Shown here: positions 38,094 to 46,741 of the stretch, piece after piece
Position numbering within the stretch: position 1 is the first letter of the stretch
How the letters are laid out: each line of letters starts with the position of its first letter
Origin: Betaproteobacteria bacterium HGW-Betaproteobacteria-7
GTDB taxonomy: Bacteria; Pseudomonadota; Gammaproteobacteria; Burkholderiales; Rhodocyclaceae
Direction of reading: 5' to 3'
Assembly (NCBI GenBank): GCA_002840765.1
Contig: PHCE01000011.1
Location: 1 to 64,000 of the forward strand
DNA length: 64,000 bases
Notes under the pieces: model-generated
Database searches by the model: none
Seen by the model: only the letters and a program-made list of their open reading frames with translations
What the model was told of the DNA's origin: nothing
Translations under genes and position numbers: made by a program

Positions 38094-38220
38094 ATGGCAG
38101 CCATTTGTTTTTTTCTATAAGTCTCTGATTCGTTTAGTGTGCGACAAGCTTTCCCGTCCAGTTTTTGACTGCCATGTGGCACAATGGCAGTCATTGGCGG
38201 TTATTTGGCGTAAATTTGGC
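38094..38220. promoter_or_regulatory. Repeat-rich divergent control region, cydP / sigma-54 activator
   Basis: Visible are a perfect 9-bp inverted repeat (GACTGCCAT 38167-38175, ATGGCAGTC 38184-38192, 8-base gap), a further ATGGCAG at 38094-38100, and three TTGGC words starting at 38194, 38205 and 38216, each 11 bp apart, just before the activator ATG. The spacing fits cooperative binding on one helix face. These could be binding sites of the activator itself. Confidence 0.5.
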
Positions 38221-39537
38221 ATGAGCACGGAACAGCAGTCCCTCAGCGAACTCATATCTTTTCTTGAGTCATTGCCCGAGCCGCATATTCTCTGCGACCG
38301 CAGTTATCGCATCATTGCTGCCAACGATGCCTACCGGCAGAACTGGCTGGGGACGACCGACATCGTCGGGCGCAAGTGCTACGAGGTTTCGCACCGCTAC
38401 ACGGTGCCCTGCGATCAGGCCGGCGAATCCTGTCCGCTGCAGCGCAGCCTGCGCTCCGGCCAGCGCGAGCGGGTATTGCACCTGCACCACACGCCGCATG
38501 GCGAAAGTTTCGAGAACATCGAGCTATCGCCGGTTCGCGATGCCGCTGGTGAAATCGCCTACTACATCGAGAAGCTGGAGCCTCTGCCCGGCGCCCGCAG
38601 TCGCGAGCATGCCCAGGGCTTGATCGGCCGTTCGCCGCCTTTCATGCGCATGCTGGAAATGGTGGCACGGGTGGCCCCCTCGGCGGCTGCCGTTCTGCTG
38701 CAGGGCGAATCAGGGACCGGCAAGGAATTGGTGGCGAGCGCCATTCACCAGATGAGTCGGCGGGCCGATGGGCCATTTGTCGCCGTCGATTGTTCCGGGC
38801 TGGCCGAAACGCTGTTTGAAAGCGAGCTGTTTGGTCACGAGCGCGGTGCCTTTACCGGCGCGGTCGCCCGCAAGGTCGGGCTGATCGAGGCAGCAGCGGG
38901 CGGTACGCTGTTCCTCGACGAGGTTGGCGATATTCCCCTGAGCATCCAGGTCAAGCTGCTGCGCCTGCTGGAGACCGGCACCTTCCGCCGTGTCGGTTCG
39001 CCGGAACTGCGCAAGGCCGAGGTGCGCATCGTCTCGGCGACGCACCGGCCGCTCAACGACATGGTGGCCGATGGCCGCTTCCGGCAGGATCTCTTCTATC
39101 GCCTGAACATCTTCCCCATCCATTTGCCGCCGCTGCGCCAGCGCGGCGATGACGTGCTGCTACTGGCCGACTCGCTGCTCGCCAGGGTGGCCGCCCGACC
39201 GCTGACCTTGTCGGGGGAGGCGGTGGACTGGTTGGCGCGTTACCCGTTTCCGGGCAATGTGCGCGAGCTGCGCAACATGCTGGAGCGTGCCTGCCTGCTC
39301 TGTGATGGGGATGAAATCCGTTTGTCGCACCTGCCGGTAGACGCGGGTGAGGCCGCAGTGTTCACCGGGCTGCTCAGGCAGCAGCCGCCGGCGACCGGCG
39401 ATGGCCGCTGGCTGGCCGAACTGTTGGGGCATTTCGCCGGCAATCGCAAGGCCTTGGCGGCCCATCTCGGCCTCTCCGAGCGCACCCTCTATCGGCGCCT
39501 GCAGGCACTGAAGGCCCGCCAGCCAGCCAGCGGTTAG
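38221..39537 (+). CDS. Sigma-54-dependent activator with Cys-rich PAS domain (paralogue of 26382 gene)
   Basis: 438 residues in the same layout as the gene at 26382: PAS domain with C53-Y-E-V-S-H58-x5-C64-x6-C71, AAA+ with GESGTGKE and GAFTGA, Walker [10 protein letters not shown], and a Fis-like C-terminal HTH ([16 protein letters not shown]). The [11 protein letters not shown] text is identical in both paralogues. There is no receiver domain. It is divergent from cydP and convergent with the octaheme operon, so either or both could be its target. It may sense redox state or a sulfur/metal ligand through the Cys cluster. Confidence 0.85.
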   Translation: MSTEQQSLSELISFLESLPEPHILCDRSYRIIAANDAYRQNWLGTTDIVGRKCYEVSHRYTVPCDQAGESCPLQRSLRSGQRERVLHLHHTPHGESFENIELSPVRDAAGEIAYYIEKLEPLPGARSREHAQGLIGRSPPFMRMLEMVARVAPSAAAVLLQGESGTGKELVASAIHQMSRRADGPFVAVDCSGLAETLFESELFGHERGAFTGAVARKVGLIEAAAGGTLFLDEVGDIPLSIQVKLLRLLETGTFRRVGSPELRKAEVRIVSATHRPLNDMVADGRFRQDLFYRLNIFPIHLPPLRQRGDDVLLLADSLLARVAARPLTLSGEAVDWLARYPFPGNVRELRNMLERACLLCDGDEIRLSHLPVDAGEAAVFTGLLRQQPPATGDGRWLAELLGHFAGNRKALAAHLGLSERTLYRRLQALKARQPASG

Positions 39538-39562
39538 TCAGCTTGCTGTCTGCATTTCGCGC

Positions 39563-39590
39563 AAAAAAAGGGCGGGGATGAACCCCGCCC
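39563..39590 (-). terminator. Terminator of the octaheme/cytochrome b operon
   Basis: An 8-bp all-GC stem (39570-39577 with 39583-39590) and a 5-base loop, preceded on the plus strand by seven A residues (T7 tail on the minus strand). It separates this operon from the convergent activator gene. Confidence 0.88.
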
Positions 39591-39611
39591 AAAGCGCAAG
39601 GTAAAACGGAT

Positions 39612-40226
39612 TCAGGCGTGGTGCTCGTCGGCTTCTTCCCAGCCGGTGATCATCGCCTTGATGTGGGCGAAGACGGTGTGGCCGGTGGTCGTCAGGTAGA
39701 CGTGGATGAAGAAGAAGGCGGTGATCATGAAGGCGCCGACGGTATGGGCGATGGCCACCCACTCCAGGTTCAGGTACTGGTCGAGGCCGAGGGCGCGCCA
39801 GTTGCCGTAGAACAGGTAAAGCAGCCCGGAACCCCAGATCAGCGGCGAGATGAAGGCGAGCAGGGCGAGGTAGGCCAGGCGCTGCAGCGGGTTGTGCTTC
39901 TGTACCACGGTCTTGCGGAAAGGGTGCGGTGAATTGGTGAAAATGCCGATGGTGTAGTAATGCACCATGGCCATCACGTTCTTCAGCGAGGGGAGGTACT
40001 GGCGCCATTCGCCGGTGGTGAATTGCCAGAAGATGGTGAATGCCCACAGGACGAGCAGCGTCCAGGCGGCCAGCGTGTGCAGCTGGACGGCTTTCTTGAA
40101 ACCGAGCAGGGCATAGCTGCCGTGGACTTCGAAGCCGGTGATCATCATGGTGATGATGAGCAGGGCCTGCGACCAGTGCCAGAAGCGCTCGTAGCGCTTG
40201 TAGATATAGATGCGTTCGGCGCTCAC
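39612..40226 (-). CDS. Cytochrome b (b561/FdhI-like) membrane subunit
   Basis: 204 residues and four transmembrane helices. Candidate haem ligands: His in YERFWHWSQ (helix 1), GFEVHGSYA, QLHTLAAW, and the pair in AHTVGAFMITAFFFIHVYLT. This is the pattern of di-haem cytochrome b561 or formate dehydrogenase gamma subunits that oxidise or reduce quinones. The GTG start overlaps the octaheme gene stop (GTGA). It most likely passes electrons between the quinone pool and the octaheme protein. Confidence 0.85.
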   Translation of the reverse strand: MSAERIYIYKRYERFWHWSQALLIITMMITGFEVHGSYALLGFKKAVQLHTLAAWTLLVLWAFTIFWQFTTGEWRQYLPSLKNVMAMVHYYTIGIFTNSPHPFRKTVVQKHNPLQRLAYLALLAFISPLIWGSGLLYLFYGNWRALGLDQYLNLEWVAIAHTVGAFMITAFFFIHVYLTTTGHTVFAHIKAMITGWEEADEHHA

Positions 40227-41878
40227 TTTACGTTCTCCTTGCGGCGACGGGTGATGATGCGGACCAGGCCGTGGATCAGCCCGGCACCAATGGAGCCAGC
40301 GATGGCCAGGCCACCGAGGAGGTCGACCCAGGGGTTGTGGTCGCGGCCGGGGATGTAGACACCGGTGATCGAGGCCAGGCGTCCGTCGGTGGCGCGGGTG
40401 TGGCATTCGGCACAGGGCACAGCCTTCTCCTTGGGCGCCACCATGTGGGTGATGAACCAGTTCATCCGCGTTTCAATGAACTCGAACTTGCCGCTGTAGG
40501 GCAGGCCGGCGATATCCATGCCGGCCTTGATTGCCTTGTCGTAGTCGTAGTGCTTCCAGAAGGCGGTGTCGTCGTCGCCGAACACGTGGTTGACCACCAG
40601 CGTGTTGTTGACCGGGTCGTAGGCCTGCTTGCCGACCATGACCTTGAACGGCCAGATGCGGGCGTTCTCGTCGCTGGCCGAACCCTCGATGCGGTTCAGT
40701 TCGAGGACGCCATCCTTGCCGATGTACTTGTCCAGCTTGTCGATGATTGACACCTGTTCGACGGTCCCGTTGTACCACTTGTACTCGGGACGGACATTCT
40801 CGCCGTACTTGAAGTCGCCCTTGGCAGCCGAGTACTTAAGATGGCCATGGTCGTCCTTGATGAACAGCGGCTTGCCGTCAGCATCCATCTTGCCGGCCGT
40901 CGACCAGTCCCAGAGCATCTTGGTGGCCACACCGCCGCGAGCGAACTCGGGAATGTGGCAGGTCTGGCAGGCAACCTTGCTGGCGTGGTTGTTGATCTTG
41001 GCTTCCTTGTGCGGCGCCAGGCCGTGGCAGGATTCGCAGGTGGCGCGGTTGTGGTCGTCCTTGGGCAGGTCGAAACCGTGCGTGTCCTTGGGGTTGACCG
41101 CATAACGGCTGCCCGAGGGCTGGTGCTCGTTGAAGGTGTGGCAATCGGAACAGACCATGTTGGCGCCGTCCTTGGCCATGTGTACATCGAGTTCGCGCGG
41201 CGGATTCTTCAGCGAGGTATCAAGATCGCCGTGCTTCACCGCATCGCCGCCGCCACCGTTGAAGTGACAGTTGCCACAGTTGTCGCGGCCGGGCTTGCCG
41301 ACATGCTGGGCGACCTTGGTCAGGTCTGGCGCCTTGAGCTGCTTGGTGCCTGGAGGGCCTTCCATCGGCTGGTAGGCGCGGTCCTCGTAGAGGGGGTGGC
41401 CGGCGTCGGTTGCCATCTTCCGGTAGGTGCCGGTGTTGTCATGACAGGCCAGGCAGTCGACGTTCTCCTGCTTGGTGAAGTCGTAGTCCTTGTCGGTCCA
41501 GCCGTAGCCAGCGTGGCAACTGGTACAGCGTGGCTCGTTGGAAAGAGGCGAGCCGCAAAAATTGTTGGCCGCCCATTTTTTGCCGAGCGTCTTGCCTGTG
41601 GTTTTGCTGGTTGCTTCCCAGGTCCAGTGGATGCTCTTCATTACCTGATGGCCGGCCATGTTGTGGCAGCTCAGGCAGGCTTTGGTGACTTCCGGGCCGC
41701 TGGTGAATGGACCCTTGAGGGCGTCCAGCTTGCTGTGGTCGGTGGTGGATTTGTTGGCGGTTTTGGTCGCCGCCGCCAGGGACGGTGTGACCGGCGGAAC
41801 TGGCATCTCGGCCGCCTGTAACAGGCCGGCAGCGAACAATAGAAAAGCGGTGGCAAGCCCGCGCACATGAATATTCAT
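40223..41878 (-). CDS. Octaheme tetrathionate reductase family cytochrome c
   Basis: 551 residues with a signal peptide (LATAFLLFAAGLLQA) and eight CxxCH haem sites: CLSCH, CTSCH, CLACH, CGNCH, CSDCH, CESCH, CQTCH, CAECH. A C-terminal hydrophobic helix (DLLGGLAIAGSIGAGLIHGL) and a basic tail anchor it. It matches the octaheme tetrathionate reductase (OTR) family known from Shewanella. OTR reduces tetrathionate and also nitrite and hydroxylamine in vitro, so the physiological substrate here is open. GGGAG precedes the ATG. It is followed by an overlapping cytochrome b gene. Confidence 0.9.
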   Translation of the reverse strand: MNIHVRGLATAFLLFAAGLLQAAEMPVPPVTPSLAAATKTANKSTTDHSKLDALKGPFTSGPEVTKACLSCHNMAGHQVMKSIHWTWEATSKTTGKTLGKKWAANNFCGSPLSNEPRCTSCHAGYGWTDKDYDFTKQENVDCLACHDNTGTYRKMATDAGHPLYEDRAYQPMEGPPGTKQLKAPDLTKVAQHVGKPGRDNCGNCHFNGGGGDAVKHGDLDTSLKNPPRELDVHMAKDGANMVCSDCHTFNEHQPSGSRYAVNPKDTHGFDLPKDDHNRATCESCHGLAPHKEAKINNHASKVACQTCHIPEFARGGVATKMLWDWSTAGKMDADGKPLFIKDDHGHLKYSAAKGDFKYGENVRPEYKWYNGTVEQVSIIDKLDKYIGKDGVLELNRIEGSASDENARIWPFKVMVGKQAYDPVNNTLVVNHVFGDDDTAFWKHYDYDKAIKAGMDIAGLPYSGKFEFIETRMNWFITHMVAPKEKAVPCAECHTRATDGRLASITGVYIPGRDHNPWVDLLGGLAIAGSIGAGLIHGLVRIITRRRKENVK

Positions 41879-41965
41879 GTGGTCTCCCAATCAGAGTGGT
41901 CGGGTACGGGCAGCCTCCCCAAGCTGCGTCGCTCCCATTGCCGCAGGCTCAACTCGTTGCATCAT

Positions 41966-42003
41966 ATTATATAAGGCAACGATGATTTACTGATCCAGGT
42001 CAA
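41966..42003 (-). promoter_or_regulatory. FNR-type box and -10 element upstream of the octaheme operon
   Basis: Read on the minus strand, TTGAC-CTGG-ATCAG (42003-41990) matches the FNR/ANR consensus at 8 of 10 positions. A TATAAT -10 (41971-41966) lies downstream. The box centre is about 37-42 bp before the expected start site, as in class II FNR activation. This implies low-oxygen induction. Confidence 0.65.
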
Positions 42004-42046
42004 CTCCCTATAACTTTTGGATGATCCATGTTGCTGCAAGCTTGTC

Positions 42047-44158
42047 CTAGCCGAGGCGTTCCCAGACCGTCACTTCCGACAGCGTGTGCTGGAACTTGCG
42101 TTTGGTCTCGCGGATGACGAAGGGTACGGAACGTGGCCCGCCGATCAGCCGGAAATGCTGACCCAGGATGGCGTGCAGGCCATCGAGCGTGGTGAACTTT
42201 TCGCCGTCCTGCTTGTAGCCGCCGATCCACTCGGCGCGTGGCGTGTGTTCTTCGAGCCAGGTGTAAGGTGATGTGATGACCAGCAGGCCGCCCAGGGTGA
42301 TCCGTTCGTGGATGTGTTCGAGCAGCTGGCGTGGACTGTACAGGCGGTCGATCAGGTTGGCGGCGAGGATCAGGTCGTAGCCGGTGAAGTGCGGCTTCAG
42401 ATTGCAGGCGTCGCCCTGGAAGAAGTCGACCTTGTCGCGCACCGTTTCAAGGCCGAGGTCAGCCAGCCGGCGCTCGTGGTAGGAGACCAGTTCCCCTTCG
42501 TCGGCCAGTGTGTAGCGCAGCGAGCCCAGAGTGGCCAGCTGGACACCGACGTTGATGAAGCGGGCGGAGAAGTCGATGCCGGTGACCTGGTCGAAATGCC
42601 TGGCCAGTTCGAAACTGGCGCGGCCGGTGGCACAGCCGAGGTCGAGGGCGGAGCGGGCAGGTCGCCCGGCCATCGCTGCGATGCACAACTCGGCCACGGC
42701 GCGCGGGAAGTTCGGCACGCCGTAGTATTCGTCGCCGTAGTGGAATTCGGCATATTCCGAGAGCAGGCGGTCAGTTTCGTAATTCGACGCCAGCGTTTTG
42801 GCCAGCGGTTCGCCGACCACGTAGCGGAAGCCGGCGTGTTGGAAGAAGTGGCGCCGAAAGGCGTAGCGCGCGGCATGCCGCGCTTCGTTGCCGCAGGAGA
42901 TCCAAGAGCCGCCCTTGAACAGGTTGTGGCGCTCATCGTAGGTCGGCGTCGTGAAGTCGTCGTAGATTGGATGTACGGCGAAGCCATCAAAGGGGTAGAT
43001 CGGCGTCTCGGTCCATTGCCAGACATTGCCGACGACGTCGTACAACGGGCCATGGGCGAAGGTGTCGACCGGACAGGAGGAGGCCCAGTGATCGAGGTGC
43101 AGGTTGGCCTGCGTCGGCTCGTCGGCGGCCAGTTCCTTGAGGCCGGCGACGGCGAGCAGGCGATACCACTCATCCTCGCTTGGCAGGCGCACCGCCTGGC
43201 CAGTCTGCTGCGTTTTCCAGTTACAGAAGGCCTTGGCCTCGTGGTAATTGGTCTCGACCGGCCAGTTCCAGGGCATGGCGACGACTTCAGTCATCAGGCG
43301 CAGGTGCCAGCCGTTGCCCTCATGTAGCCAGAAGGTCGGGTGGCGGGCGCCGGCGAAATCCTTCCAGGCGCGGCCTTCCTCGCTCCACAGACTGTCGTCG
43401 GCATAGCCGCCGGCTTCGACGAAGGCGAGGAACTCGCCGTTGGAAACGAGGAAGCGGCTGGCCGAAAAGGCCGGCACGGTGGCCGCGTGGCGACCGTATT
43501 CATTGTCCCAGCCGTAGGTCGGATCGGCGAAGTCCTTGCCGAGACGAATATCGCCGGCCGGGATGGCGACCAGGGCGTTGTCCGGCGCCGGGCCGCTTTG
43601 CCGGCAGGGTGGCCAGGCCGGGTGTGGCTGCACGTAGTCGAGGCGGTGCTGGCGGATCAGCACCGATGAGGTTTCCAGATGGATGCGCTCGTGTTCGATG
43701 CCCATCAGGATCGCCCACCACGGGTTGTCCCAATCGATCGGCAGGCTCAGCGGCGCCGTCCGGATGATCTCATCCACCGTGGCGCGCAGGCGCTCGCGGT
43801 AGGCCTTGACCTCGACCACCGTCGGCCAGTCGTAGTTGGCGTCGTCGAGGTCGTCCCAGCTCATTTCGTCGACGCCAATGGCGAACATCGACTCAAAGCG
43901 CGGGTTGAGGCGTTCCTTGACCAGGCCAACCAGCAGCAGCTTGTTGATGAAAAAGGTCGCCGTGTGGCCGTAGTAGAAGATCAGCGGGTGGCGCAGGGCG
44001 ATCGGCTTGTCGTAGTAAGCGGCGTCACTGCTCAGGACTTCGAACAGCTGCTCATAGCGGTCGAAAGTCTGCTGGAAGTGATCGCGGATGCGGGCGCGGA
44101 CGGTTTCGGTGTCGGTGCCGGCAAGCGGCGGCGTGCGGGAGAAGAACGGCAGGGTCAT
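42047..44158 (-). CDS. ovoA: OvoA: 5-histidylcysteine sulfoxide synthase / 4-mercaptohistidine N1-methyltransferase
   Basis: 703 residues, a fusion of three parts: DinB-like iron-binding domain with H156-E-R-I-H160-L-E (the HX3HXE iron motif), an FGE-sulfatase-like domain (RLPSEDEWYRLLAVAGL, GNVWQWTETP, FKGGSWISCGNEARHAARY) and a SAM-dependent methyltransferase (ALDLGCATGRASFELA). OvoA joins His and Cys oxidatively and later N-methylates the thiohistidine to ovothiol A. The ATG at 44158 starts the conserved region. The OvoB lyase is not adjacent. Ovothiol is a redox-active thiol, fitting the oxidative-respiratory context. Confidence 0.9.
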   Translation of the reverse strand: MTLPFFSRTPPLAGTDTETVRARIRDHFQQTFDRYEQLFEVLSSDAAYYDKPIALRHPLIFYYGHTATFFINKLLLVGLVKERLNPRFESMFAIGVDEMSWDDLDDANYDWPTVVEVKAYRERLRATVDEIIRTAPLSLPIDWDNPWWAILMGIEHERIHLETSSVLIRQHRLDYVQPHPAWPPCRQSGPAPDNALVAIPAGDIRLGKDFADPTYGWDNEYGRHAATVPAFSASRFLVSNGEFLAFVEAGGYADDSLWSEEGRAWKDFAGARHPTFWLHEGNGWHLRLMTEVVAMPWNWPVETNYHEAKAFCNWKTQQTGQAVRLPSEDEWYRLLAVAGLKELAADEPTQANLHLDHWASSCPVDTFAHGPLYDVVGNVWQWTETPIYPFDGFAVHPIYDDFTTPTYDERHNLFKGGSWISCGNEARHAARYAFRRHFFQHAGFRYVVGEPLAKTLASNYETDRLLSEYAEFHYGDEYYGVPNFPRAVAELCIAAMAGRPARSALDLGCATGRASFELARHFDQVTGIDFSARFINVGVQLATLGSLRYTLADEGELVSYHERRLADLGLETVRDKVDFFQGDACNLKPHFTGYDLILAANLIDRLYSPRQLLEHIHERITLGGLLVITSPYTWLEEHTPRAEWIGGYKQDGEKFTTLDGLHAILGQHFRLIGGPRSVPFVIRETKRKFQHTLSEVTVWERLG

Positions 44159-44264
44159 GGCGGCCGGGAACGATAAGGCGGAGCCAGCTATCCTAACCCA
44201 TGTCCGATGACGGCTCCACGCCGTCCACTTACAATTCCGACATCTTCCGAAGAGCGATATTCCA

Positions 44265-45107
44265 ATGAAATTCGAAGGCACCGATACCTACGTCGCCACC
44301 GGCGACCTGACCATGGCGGTCAATGCCGCTCGTGTCCTGCAGCGGCCGCTACTGATCAAGGGCGAGCCGGGCACCGGCAAGACGCTGCTCGCCGAGGAAG
44401 TGGCGCGGGCGCTGAACCTGCCGCTGTTCCAGTGGCACATCAAGTCGACGACCAAGGCTCAGCAGGGCCTTTACGAATACGATGCAGTCTCGCGCCTGCG
44501 CGACTCGCAGCTGGGCGACCCGCGCGTCGAGGACATCTCGCACTACATCGTCCATGGCGTGCTATGGCAGGCCTTTGAATGCGACGAACCCTCGGTGGTG
44601 CTGATCGACGAGATCGACAAGGCCGACATCGAATTCCCCAACGACCTGCTGCGCGAGCTCGACCGCATGGAATTCCACTGCTACGAGTTGCACCGGACGA
44701 TCAAGGCCAGGCACCGGCCGCTGATCATCATCACCTCGAACAACGAGAAGGAGTTGCCGGACGCCTTCCTGCGCCGCTGCTTCTTCCACTACATCAAGTT
44801 CCCCGACCGGGCGACCATGCAGCGCATCGTCGGCGTGCATTTCCCCGATCTCAAGCGCGAGTTGCTGAAGGAGGCGCTGGAGGTCTTCTTCGACCTGCGC
44901 GAGGTACCCGGCCTGAAGAAGAAACCCTCGACCAGCGAACTGATCGACTGGCTGAAACTCCTGCTGGCCGAGGACATTCCGCCCGAAGCGCTACGCAGCA
45001 AGGAGGCGAAGGATGCCATCCCGCCGCTGCATGGGGCGCTGCTGAAGAACGAGCAGGACGTGCATCTGTTCGAACGCCTGGCCTTCATGGCCCGGCGTAA
45101 GTCGTAG
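44265..45107 (+). CDS. MoxR-family AAA+ ATPase
   Basis: 280 residues: Walker A GEPGTGKT, Walker B VLIDEIDKAD, and the sensor region ITSNNEKELPDAFLRRC of MoxR ATPases. MoxR proteins act with vWA proteins as chaperones that insert metals or assemble complexes. The next gene, starting at the base after its stop, encodes the vWA partner. The start at 44265 is the conserved MKFEGTDTYVAT. Confidence 0.9.
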   Translation: MKFEGTDTYVATGDLTMAVNAARVLQRPLLIKGEPGTGKTLLAEEVARALNLPLFQWHIKSTTKAQQGLYEYDAVSRLRDSQLGDPRVEDISHYIVHGVLWQAFECDEPSVVLIDEIDKADIEFPNDLLRELDRMEFHCYELHRTIKARHRPLIIITSNNEKELPDAFLRRCFFHYIKFPDRATMQRIVGVHFPDLKRELLKEALEVFFDLREVPGLKKKPSTSELIDWLKLLLAEDIPPEALRSKEAKDAIPPLHGALLKNEQDVHLFERLAFMARRKS

Positions 45108-46280
45108 ATGCTCGTCGACTTCTTCCTGCACCTGAAGGCCCGGCAACTGCCGGTGTCCACCAACGAGCTGCTGGCCCTGCTCGAAGCCCTGCAGGCCCGG
45201 CTGGTCAGCGCCAGCCTCGACGATTTCTACCTGCTGTCCCGGGCCATCCTGGTCAAGGACGAAGCGCATTACGACCGCTTCGACCGCGCCTTTGGCGAGT
45301 ATTTCAAGGGCGTCGAATCGTTGCCGGGTTTCGACGCGCTGATTCCCGAGGAATGGCTGGAGTTGGCGGCGCGCCGCCATCTGTCGGAAGAGGACCGGCT
45401 GAAGCTGCAGAAGCTCGGTTACGAAAAGCTGTTCGAGCAGTTCAAGCAGCGCCTGGCCGAGCAGAAGGAACGCCACGCTGGCGGCAGCAAGTGGATCGGC
45501 ACCGCCGGCACCTCGCCCTACGGCCACGGCGGCTACCACCCGGAAGGCATCCGCCTCGGCGGTGATTCGGTCGGCAACCGCACCGCGATCAAGGTCTGGG
45601 AGCAGCGCGAGTTCCGCAATCTCGACGACTCGGTTGAACTCGGCGTGCGCAACATCAAGGTGGCGCTGCGTCGGCTGCGCCGCTTCGCCCGCCAGGGGGC
45701 GGCGACCGAACTCGATCTCGATGGCACCATCGCCGGCACCGCCCGCAACGGCGGCTGGCTCGACCTTCAGCTACGGCCGGAACGGCACAATGCGGTCAAG
45801 GTGCTGCTCTTTCTCGATATCGGCGGCTCGATGGACGACCACATCCAGGCCTGCGAAGAGCTGTTCTCGGCGGCGCGCGCGGAATTCAAGCACCTCGAGC
45901 ATTTCTACTTCCACAACTGCGTCTATGAAGGTGTCTGGAAAGACAACCGGCGCCGCCACGATCAGCGGCTGTCGACCTGGGACGTCATCCACACCTATGG
46001 TCCCGACTACAAGCTGGTGCTGGTCGGCGACGCCAGCATGAGTCCCTACGAAGTGGCCCGCCCCGGCGGCAGTGTCGAGCACTGGAACGAGGAGGCTGGT
46101 GCCGTCTGGCTGCAGCGCCTGCTCGACACCTGGTCGCGCGCCGTGTGGCTCAACCCCCTGCCCGAAGAACATTGGACCTACGCACCGTCGATCCGCATGG
46201 TCCGCGAACTGCTCGGCGAGCGGATGTTTCCGCTGTCGCCCGAGGGGCTGGAGCGGGCGATGCGCAGTCTGGCGAAATAG
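45108..46280 (+). CDS. CoxE-like vWA-domain protein (MoxR partner)
   Basis: 390 residues. The C-terminal half holds a von Willebrand A domain with a MIDAS-like DIGGSMDD, in a DUF58/CoxE-type arrangement. The N-terminal half is helical and charged. It starts one base after the MoxR gene ends, typical of MoxR-CoxE pairs. The client is unknown here; no Mo-CO dehydrogenase genes are in the window, and the nearest candidate metalloprotein systems are the respiratory enzymes. Confidence 0.85.
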   Translation: MLVDFFLHLKARQLPVSTNELLALLEALQARLVSASLDDFYLLSRAILVKDEAHYDRFDRAFGEYFKGVESLPGFDALIPEEWLELAARRHLSEEDRLKLQKLGYEKLFEQFKQRLAEQKERHAGGSKWIGTAGTSPYGHGGYHPEGIRLGGDSVGNRTAIKVWEQREFRNLDDSVELGVRNIKVALRRLRRFARQGAATELDLDGTIAGTARNGGWLDLQLRPERHNAVKVLLFLDIGGSMDDHIQACEELFSAARAEFKHLEHFYFHNCVYEGVWKDNRRRHDQRLSTWDVIHTYGPDYKLVLVGDASMSPYEVARPGGSVEHWNEEAGAVWLQRLLDTWSRAVWLNPLPEEHWTYAPSIRMVRELLGERMFPLSPEGLERAMRSLAK

Positions 46281-46286
46281 GGCGCT

Positions 46287-46637
46287 TCAGCGCCAGCGCT
46301 GGCGCAGGTCGATGAAGAGCTGGAAATCCTCGACGTAGGCGGCGCCGGCAAAGGGCTTGCCGGTCAGTACCTGCTGTTCGCGGAAAGCGGCGGCCATGGC
46401 GGCCGGCATGTCGCAATAGCGGACGAACTTGCCTGCCGCGGCGGTATCGCCTTCGGACAGGCGCCAGACGGGGATATCAACCTCGGCAAGGGCGATGGCG
46501 CCGGCCGGTGCCATCGACGGCGAAGCTTCCTCGGTCTCGGCCGGATCCCAACAGGCCATCGATTCGCCATAGCTGGCCGCCAGCGGCCAGTCGGCAAAAA
46601 CGCTGCTTTGGGTCAAGGGGTCTGTTTGCGGGGTCAT
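46287..46637 (-). CDS. Hypothetical protein, 116 residues
   Basis: Acidic, with no signal peptide, membrane helix or recognised domain. A strong AGGAGG ribosome site lies before the ATG at 46637, and the composition is protein-like (VRYCDMPAAMAAAFREQQVL, AAYVEDFQLFIDLRQRW). It lies between convergent or unrelated neighbours. Function unknown. Confidence 0.6.
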   Translation of the reverse strand: MTPQTDPLTQSSVFADWPLAASYGESMACWDPAETEEASPSMAPAGAIALAEVDIPVWRLSEGDTAAAGKFVRYCDMPAAMAAAFREQQVLTGKPFAGAAYVEDFQLFIDLRQRWR

Positions 46638-46741
46638 CGTGCTGTCCTCCTGTTTGCAACAGGATAAACAGCGGCGCGGCGCCGGCGAAGTGCTTTGTCG
46701 GCGCCGGCGCGAACTACTTCACGCTGCCTGGCAGTTCGTGC

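Noticed and set aside
38138..38160. Possible sigma-54 promoter (GG-N10-GC) pointing to cydP
   Set aside because: Only the GG/GC pair and a few flanking bases match; too weak to list as a feature.
42308..43327. 339-codon plus-strand frame opposite ovoA
   Set aside because: Shadow; no motifs, and ovoA is unambiguous.
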